Assembly: GCA_009839635.1 (NCBI GenBank)
Contig: VXPJ01000040.1
Location: forward strand, 1 to 20,905
DNA: 20,905 nt
Reading direction: 5' to 3'
From: Pseudomonadota bacterium
GTDB lineage: Bacteria; Pseudomonadota; Gammaproteobacteria; UBA4575
A program made the translations under genes and the position numbers. Below, piece after piece: positions 16,391 through 20,905 of the stretch. The first letter of the stretch is position 1, and each line of letters opens with the position of its first letter. A model generated the notes under the pieces. That model had not been told where the DNA came from. It ran no database searches and saw nothing but the letters and a program-made list of their open reading frames with translations.

Positions 16391-16757
16391 AATCAGTGAA
16401 GACGGGGGGAGGCGTATGTCTGGTATATATTGTAATTGTTCTACGCGAAATACTATCTATTGCACACGGGTTATTCCAGAACAGATTGACAGCTCTACTG
16501 GCGAGCTGGTCGAAGCAGGTTCGACAAAACGCCACAAATTATAGTGCAGAGAAATCAAATGCTCTAGGTTGAGGAGCCGATTCAGTCATTTCATACTCGC
16601 TTACCGGGTCATCAGGCGCATTGACAGGCCCTTGCTCGACCTCTCGACGTTAGCAGTTTGGTTTATACAACCTGTTTTGCCTACGGGGACACCTGCGGCC
16701 GGTATTACCTAACTGTCGAGCGAATGCCGCCTTGCGACTGCATCCCTGAGGGTTGTT
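16391..16757 (-). other. Intergenic region upstream of gltB
   Basis: 367 bases lie between the DUF1295 stop and the gltB start, both on the minus strand. They hold no gene-like frame. On the minus strand there is a TATAAT (16543-16538) without a good -35, and just downstream a 17-bp dyad. No clear terminator for the preceding operon and no sigma-54 box were seen. Confidence 0.5.
16509..16525 (-). promoter_or_regulatory. Dyad upstream of gltB
   Basis: GTCGAA and TTCGAC form 6-bp perfect arms around 5 bases. If the TATAAT at 16543-16538 is used, the dyad would lie at about +6 to +22 of the transcript, a place where a repressor or an RNA stem could act. This is a suggestion only. Confidence 0.3.
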
Positions 16758-17609
16758 CTATCGACTTCGTGTACCGATTCTTGGCAGCGGGAAAATTGCA
16801 GGCGTGGAAGCCTGATAGTTGCGATACGTCGGGTACTTGGAAGCCGAAATTGACTCCGTAAGTCGTGCCGACGGGATGAACTGCAGAGTGAGCAGGACGC
16901 ATCCGAGCCCTGTCCAGTGCAGCCACTGTCCGGAAGCTGCAACTGCGAACAGGTAAAAAACCCACCACATGGCGATCTCGCAAAAGTAATTCGGATGTCT
17001 GCAGTAGCAAAAAAGACCGGTCGTGATAAAAGGTGTTTCGATGTCCTGGCCGTATGCGATACGTTGTTTCTTGTCTTGCTGAAATCGCCACATTTGCTCA
17101 TCAGCAATGGTCTCACCAGCAAGCAGCACCAAAAACAAGACCGTTGCAACTGCGTCTACCCAATTCAACGGGGCTTGTCGCCACAGCCATGCCTGATGAA
17201 CGGGAGAGGTAAACAGCCAGACCAGTAGCATTTGCCCGAGTGCAAAGAAGCTGACATTCAGCAGTTGGAAAGCAACTGGGTCGAGCTTTTGCTGGACGAC
17301 AACCCATCGGTAATCCTCGCCACCTTTCTGAAAGCCTCCCTTGCGGGCAAAGTTGAAGGTAAGGCGCGCTCCCCAAACAAAGACTAGCGCTGTCATGAGA
17401 TTCATACGCGCTGAACCGAAGTCGTTGTCGCTGGCAACCAACAGGCAGTACAGCGCAGGACATATCGGCCACAGCCGGTCCACCCAAGAGTAATCGCGCG
17501 TAATGACGGAAAGCAACCAAGCGGACATTGCGAGCATGACGCACAAGTCGAGAGCCGAGCCGAAAGGGGTTCCTGTCAACGGGTGATTGAGGAAATTGAG
17601 GGTATCCAT
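16758..17609 (-). CDS. DUF1295 family integral membrane protein (steroid 5-alpha-reductase-like fold)
   Basis: 283 residues from the ATG at 17609. Several hydrophobic segments span the protein. Family hallmarks are YSWVDRLWPI, WGARLTFNFARKGGF, EDYRWV, GETIADEQMWRFQQDKK, GLFCYCRHPNYFCEIAMWW and the terminal PSARLTESISASKYPTYRNY. The C-terminal part resembles steroid 5-alpha-reductase and isoprenylcysteine methyltransferase-type NADPH or SAM-binding membrane enzymes; the reaction of DUF1295 proteins is not known to me. A GTG at 17666, directly after the cysG stop, would add 19 residues of unlikely sequence (rich in His, Gly and Pro). The ATG before DTLNFL with GAGGG ten bases upstream is preferred. 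It is the last gene of the VWA/dsrS-like/cysG run, 57 bases after cysG. Confidence 0.88.
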   Translation of the reverse strand: MDTLNFLNHPLTGTPFGSALDLCVMLAMSAWLLSVITRDYSWVDRLWPICPALYCLLVASDNDFGSARMNLMTALVFVWGARLTFNFARKGGFQKGGEDYRWVVVQQKLDPVAFQLLNVSFFALGQMLLVWLFTSPVHQAWLWRQAPLNWVDAVATVLFLVLLAGETIADEQMWRFQQDKKQRIAYGQDIETPFITTGLFCYCRHPNYFCEIAMWWVFYLFAVAASGQWLHWTGLGCVLLTLQFIPSARLTESISASKYPTYRNYQASTPAIFPLPRIGTRSR

Positions 17610-17666
17610 GCCCCAGGTTCCCTCATGCAGATGCGTCCGGCCCATAGGCCAACCATGTGCAGGCAC

Positions 17667-19100
17667 TCAGGTTCTTGCTCCAAAAAACCGCACGGCGGAA
17701 GCCGTGACATCTTCTTCGGGATTGAACCAGCGCAAAGTGTCGTGCAGCTGTACGACATCGCCAACGATCACCAGCGTAGGAGGTTCAACATCATGTTCAG
17801 CCACCAGTGTCGGCAAATTGTCCAAGTCCCCCATGATCACTTTCTGTTGAGCTGTGGTTCCCTGCATGATTAGGGCCGCCGGGGTGACAGGTGCCAGCCC
17901 ATGCTTTTTAAGGTTGGTGCAAATGATGTCCAGGCCTTGCAGCCCCATGTAGAAGACCAAGGTCTGGTTTTTGTGTGCCAGCATTTCCCAGTTTAGGTTC
18001 ACGGTTCCGTCGCTCAGGTGACCGGTCGCAAAAATCACGGCTTGCGAGTGCTGGCGATGGGTAAGCGGGATGCCGGCGTAGGCGGCACATCCCGCCGCGG
18101 CAGTGATACCGGGAACCACCTGGAAAGGTATTGCTTCATCGATCAATGTGCTGATTTCTTCTCCACCACGACCGAAGATGAATGGATCACCACCCTTGAG
18201 ACGCAGGACACGTTTCCCTTCTTTAGCCAGGCGTACCAGCAACTGGTTGATGTTTTCCTGAGGCAGTGCATGCTGCGCGCGCTCCTTGCCTGCGTATATG
18301 AGTTCTGCATCCTTGCGGATCAAGTCCATAATTTCCCGAGAAACCAGTCGGTCATACACCACGACATCGGCCTGCTGCATTAGCCGCAATGCGCGAAACG
18401 TCAGCAGGTCAGGGTCACCGGGGCCAGCCCCGACCAGATACACTTCTCCCTGTGGCAGGTCCAGGTGGTCTTCTTGTTCTATCGCCTTCTGCAACAATTT
18501 TTGAGCAGCCTCGATCTGTCCTGAAAAAACAAGTTCAGCCACAGGGCCCTGGATGATTTTTTCCCAGAATTTCCGCTTTCGCTCCGTGCTGGAAAACTTT
18601 TCCTTTACCCTAAGCCGATTGTCCTCGATTAATTTTGCCAGCCGCCCATAAGCTGCAGGTGTGCAGTTTTCGAGTTTTGCGCGCAGTGTTCTGGCCAGCA
18701 CTGGCGATGCGCCCCCTGTAGATACTGCGATCTGTACGGGGGAGCGATCGATGATGGAGGGCAGGATAAAGTTGCAGCTATGAACATCGTCGGCTGCATT
18801 AACCCAGATGTTCTTTTGTCTGCAGTGTTCCGCAATTTCAGCATTTACTTCCCGGCTGTCCGTAGCTGCCATGACGAGTTGATAATCTTTCAGGTCTCCT
18901 GTCGAGAAATTCTTTTGCTGCCAGATCACTACACCGTCGAGGACTTGGTTATGGATTTCAGGTGTAATTTCCGGTGCGATAACGGTAATTTCAGCCTGGG
19001 CTCGAACCAGCAATGAAATTTTGCGTGAGGCGATCAGCCCACCGCCGACCACCAGGCAGGACTTGTTCTTGATATCCAGGAATACAGGCAGGTAATTCAT
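17667..19100 (-). CDS. cysG: Siroheme synthase CysG (trifunctional)
   Basis: 477 residues (E. coli 457). The N-terminal part (about 1-150) is precorrin-2 dehydrogenase/sirohydrochlorin ferrochelatase. It has the NAD motif VVGGGLIASRK, catalytic-type Asp104 in VNAADD, and PSIIDRSPVQIAVSTGG. The C-terminal part (about 215-460) is SAM-dependent uroporphyrinogen III methyltransferase, with YLVGAGPGDPDLLT, VVYDRLVS, RLKGGDPFIFGRGGEE, VVPGITAAAGCAAYAGIPLTHR and TLVFYMGLQ. Together they turn uroporphyrinogen III into siroheme, the cofactor of sulfite and nitrite reductases and, as an amide form, of DsrAB. Residue 128 is Thr, where the Salmonella and E. coli enzymes have Ser128. The C-terminus has an extra tail of about 15 residues. 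The ATG starts 13 bases after the DsrS-like gene, so the two are almost surely co-transcribed. Confidence 0.97.
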   Translation of the reverse strand: MNYLPVFLDIKNKSCLVVGGGLIASRKISLLVRAQAEITVIAPEITPEIHNQVLDGVVIWQQKNFSTGDLKDYQLVMAATDSREVNAEIAEHCRQKNIWVNAADDVHSCNFILPSIIDRSPVQIAVSTGGASPVLARTLRAKLENCTPAAYGRLAKLIEDNRLRVKEKFSSTERKRKFWEKIIQGPVAELVFSGQIEAAQKLLQKAIEQEDHLDLPQGEVYLVGAGPGDPDLLTFRALRLMQQADVVVYDRLVSREIMDLIRKDAELIYAGKERAQHALPQENINQLLVRLAKEGKRVLRLKGGDPFIFGRGGEEISTLIDEAIPFQVVPGITAAAGCAAYAGIPLTHRQHSQAVIFATGHLSDGTVNLNWEMLAHKNQTLVFYMGLQGLDIICTNLKKHGLAPVTPAALIMQGTTAQQKVIMGDLDNLPTLVAEHDVEPPTLVIVGDVVQLHDTLRWFNPEEDVTASAVRFFGART

Positions 19101-19113
19101 TCAGGCAAGTGCA

Positions 19114-20223
19114 TCACGTCTGCAGCAGGCGGATATATCCTGTGATGGGCTGGATCACCGGTTCGATCTTCTTTCTCATCACCGTGCCAATGGCATCGGT
19201 CATGCCAAATATCGGATCCACAAGACTCTCGCTGACCATGGACAGACTCAGGATTGCATTTAGCTGAGGCTGTAAATCCGGATCAATCGACAGAATTTTT
19301 TCAACGTTCGGATCATCCCCGAACAGTATGCCAACCTGGTTTGACAAGGACTGCATGTCGCGGCAGGTCCGGGTGCCGGTTTTCCCACATTCAAAGTAAT
19401 TCCCGATTGCATTCAGCAGTGCCACCACGACCTCCTGATCATTAGGTTTCTGCAATACCAGGTTGGCAACATGTAGAAAAGCCTGACCTGTGGGACCCAG
19501 CGTCCTGCAAAGCAGCCTGGCGTACCCGTTGCCGCGGTCCACTTCAGGCTTTAGTGCCTTGGTGGCAGTTTCCCATTTCTCATGGGGTGTTGCATCTATC
19601 GGCAAATTATCCGGGGTCTGTTGCAAAAAGCCCACATAATAGGAATTTTTTCTTTTGCCCCGCTTCCAGATATCACGGCGAGTCTCATTGTCGATCAGGC
19701 CGGGCTGCAGAACCAAGCGAACACTGTCAATAATGGCTTTCTGTTCTTCCTCAAATGGCAGGAACTCAACCAGGAACTGTGCCAGCTCCTTTCCCATGTT
19801 GCCCTTTACGACGTTTTCTTTTTCAAGCATACGCCGTGCGTTTTCGGCATTGGTGGAGGTCCACCAGGCGCGTCGTGCCAACTCATTTGTCAACCCCGAC
19901 GCATGGACTACGGCAACCACGGCCTCCGGCTCACCGATCAGCAGCAGTTTCTCCAGGCTGTCATTGCGCGCCTGACCCATTCGGGTCCAGCGCCTCAAAA
20001 ATACCGGGTATCCGCCGGGCGAACCCAGATAATGTGTTGACAAAAACTGCTGGATGAGACGGATATATTTTTCATCCTTGCAAGTGGGATTCAGGTCGAT
20101 GCTGGCTTCCCCTTTTTCAGATAGTGCATGGACCCGCATGCGGGACTCATCAATGCGAACCGCTTGCAGGGACTGGGCAACCAGAACATTCAATCGCAGT
20201 TGGTCTTCGTGAGAGAGTTGCAT
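19114..20223 (-). CDS. dsrS: DsrS-like protein (sulfur-metabolism-associated, function unknown)
   Basis: 369 residues, about the length I remember for proteins named sulfur reduction protein DsrS from the end of dsr gene clusters of sulfur-oxidising bacteria. The assignment rests on overall resemblance recalled from memory: the N-terminal LRLNVLVAQSLQAVRIDESR, then LGSPGGYPVFLRRWTRMGQA, LLIGEPEAVVAVVHASGLT, ARRAWWTS.NAENARRM and FLPFEEEQKAIIDSVRLVLQ. There is no signal peptide, membrane helix or cofactor motif; the sequence is mainly alpha-helical and cytosolic. The biochemical role is unknown. It starts one base after the VWA gene's stop (TGAcATG) and ends 13 bases before cysG, so all three lie in one transcription unit. 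The siroheme link fits a dsr-type setting, yet no other dsr gene is visible. Confidence 0.6.
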   Translation of the reverse strand: MQLSHEDQLRLNVLVAQSLQAVRIDESRMRVHALSEKGEASIDLNPTCKDEKYIRLIQQFLSTHYLGSPGGYPVFLRRWTRMGQARNDSLEKLLLIGEPEAVVAVVHASGLTNELARRAWWTSTNAENARRMLEKENVVKGNMGKELAQFLVEFLPFEEEQKAIIDSVRLVLQPGLIDNETRRDIWKRGKRKNSYYVGFLQQTPDNLPIDATPHEKWETATKALKPEVDRGNGYARLLCRTLGPTGQAFLHVANLVLQKPNDQEVVVALLNAIGNYFECGKTGTRTCRDMQSLSNQVGILFGDDPNVEKILSIDPDLQPQLNAILSLSMVSESLVDPIFGMTDAIGTVMRKKIEPVIQPITGYIRLLQT

Positions 20224-20224
20224 G

Positions 20225-20905
20225 TCAATTCAGCTGCACACGTTGTCCCCAGGGAACGGTCTGTTTGCCCTTGACGAGCCAGATCACAGGATAGCCGGGT
20301 GGTGTTCCGGGAAAGGTTCCCTGGCCGTCTGTAAAGTAGACCAGCAGATCGGGCGGCTGGTCCTGCCCATCCAGCCAGTCGAACACAGGGCAAAAGCTGG
20401 TGCCTCCTCCGCCTTTCAGGACCCGTGGCATTTCAATATTTTCCCAGGGCTCGAAAATCCAGGGCACGCCTTCGGCCAGTTCTGCATCGCATGGAAGCAG
20501 GGTAATCCGTGCACGCATGTTGCCCTTGATGGCATCGACCTCGGACAGGAATTCATTCATGTCCTTGTCATCGACAGAGCCGCTGATGTCGAGGCCCACA
20601 GCCACGTTGATCTGGGTACTGCGCAGGCTGGGGAAAATTGCCGGATCTCCCCGGCGAGAAGAGGGCCGGGAATAACTGTAGTCATCCCGTGCGCTGGCTG
20701 TCATATACTTTGCCAGCAACATCCGCCAGGGAAGCTTCGGCTGCAACATGTAGTCGACCATGCGTGCCATGGAACCCCCAAGCTTTCCAGCCTGCATGGC
20801 TTGCTGGGCAGCACCTGCCAGACGTTGTTGCCACTGGATGGACAATTCTTCCTGTTGCTGTGCCGTCAGCTCGGCAGGCTGTCGTGCAAGTTCCTGGGTT
20901 TCCTC
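20225..20905 (-). CDS. VWA-domain protein, COG3864/DUF2201 type (N-terminus outside window)
   Basis: The frame stays open to the right edge, so the start is outside the window; 226 residues are visible. A TTG at 20845 could be read as a start but is inside the coding frame: the 20 codons before it continue a Gln/Glu-rich helix. A helical part with KLPWRMLLAKYM precedes the von Willebrand A domain. Its metal-ion-dependent adhesion site is complete: DISGSV, the Thr in GGGGTSF, and the Asp in VYFTDGQG. The C-terminal motif YPVIWLVKG matches the DUF2201 kind. Such proteins usually pair with a MoxR-type AAA+ ATPase and help to mature or remodel enzyme complexes; an ATPase gene would be expected just outside, upstream on this strand. 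The gene is one base from the DsrS-like gene, which suggests that they act together. Confidence 0.85.
   Translation of the reverse strand, partial: EETQELARQPAELTAQQQEELSIQWQQRLAGAAQQAMQAGKLGGSMARMVDYMLQPKLPWRMLLAKYMTASARDDYSYSRPSSRRGDPAIFPSLRSTQINVAVGLDISGSVDDKDMNEFLSEVDAIKGNMRARITLLPCDAELAEGVPWIFEPWENIEMPRVLKGGGGTSFCPVFDWLDGQDQPPDLLVYFTDGQGTFPGTPPGYPVIWLVKGKQTVPWGQRVQLN

Noticed and set aside
17610..17666. GTG start of the DUF1295 protein immediately after the cysG stop
   Set aside because: The 19 extra residues are hydrophilic and unlike the membrane N-terminus of the family; the ATG at 17609 fits better.
20225..20845. VWA protein as a complete gene starting at the TTG at 20845
   Set aside because: The frame stays open to the window edge with continuing helical coding character, so the gene is cut by the window, not started there.

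Overview
The window looks like a chromosomal segment of a Gammaproteobacterium, judged from protein content only. It has a FabA-type dehydratase, long-type GltB (1519 aa) with GltD, a fused trifunctional CysG siroheme synthase, a DsrS-like protein and a TonB-dependent receptor. DsrS plus siroheme synthase hints at a sulfur-oxidising lineage, but no dsrAB is visible. Codon use and base composition look even throughout. I see no insertion sequence, phage gene, CRISPR array, tRNA or rRNA.

Region by region: (1) 1-2388, minus strand: the N-terminal part of a TonB-dependent outer-membrane receptor (running off the left edge) and fabA, separated by 278 bp holding a likely receptor promoter and a perfect 16-bp palindrome. 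(2) 2389-8782, plus strand: a conserved-looking alpha-helical protein of unknown function. Then comes a two-gene redox unit, a 764-aa molybdopterin (bis-MGD) oxidoreductase followed by an FAD/NAD(P)H reductase with a C-terminal eight-cysteine ferredoxin module. A garK/glxK-type glycerate kinase follows. The redox pair has its own leader with a TATAAT box overlapped upstream by a near-palindromic operator-like site. (3) 8774-10365: a membrane-anchored protein with MORN-type repeats joined to an L,D-transpeptidase-like domain that has lost both catalytic residues, then a DUF2905-type small membrane protein and an unidentified helical protein. (4) 10393-16390, minus strand: gltB and gltD, overlapping by 8 bp, encoding NADPH glutamate synthase. 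(5) 16758-20905, minus strand: a tight run of a VWA-domain protein (cut by the right edge), a DsrS-like protein, cysG, and a DUF1295 membrane protein.

How the genes may work together: the molybdoenzyme and its reductase probably pass electrons between NAD(P)H and an unknown substrate via FAD and Fe-S clusters. GltBD assimilates nitrogen. CysG supplies siroheme for sulfite- or nitrite-reductase-type enzymes, and its 13-14 bp spacing behind the DsrS-like gene suggests shared sulfur-related expression. The strongest candidates for undescribed biology are the molybdoenzyme/reductase pair and the apparently dead transpeptidase fused to MORN repeats. All identifications rest on reading motifs and remembered family sequences; no search was run.
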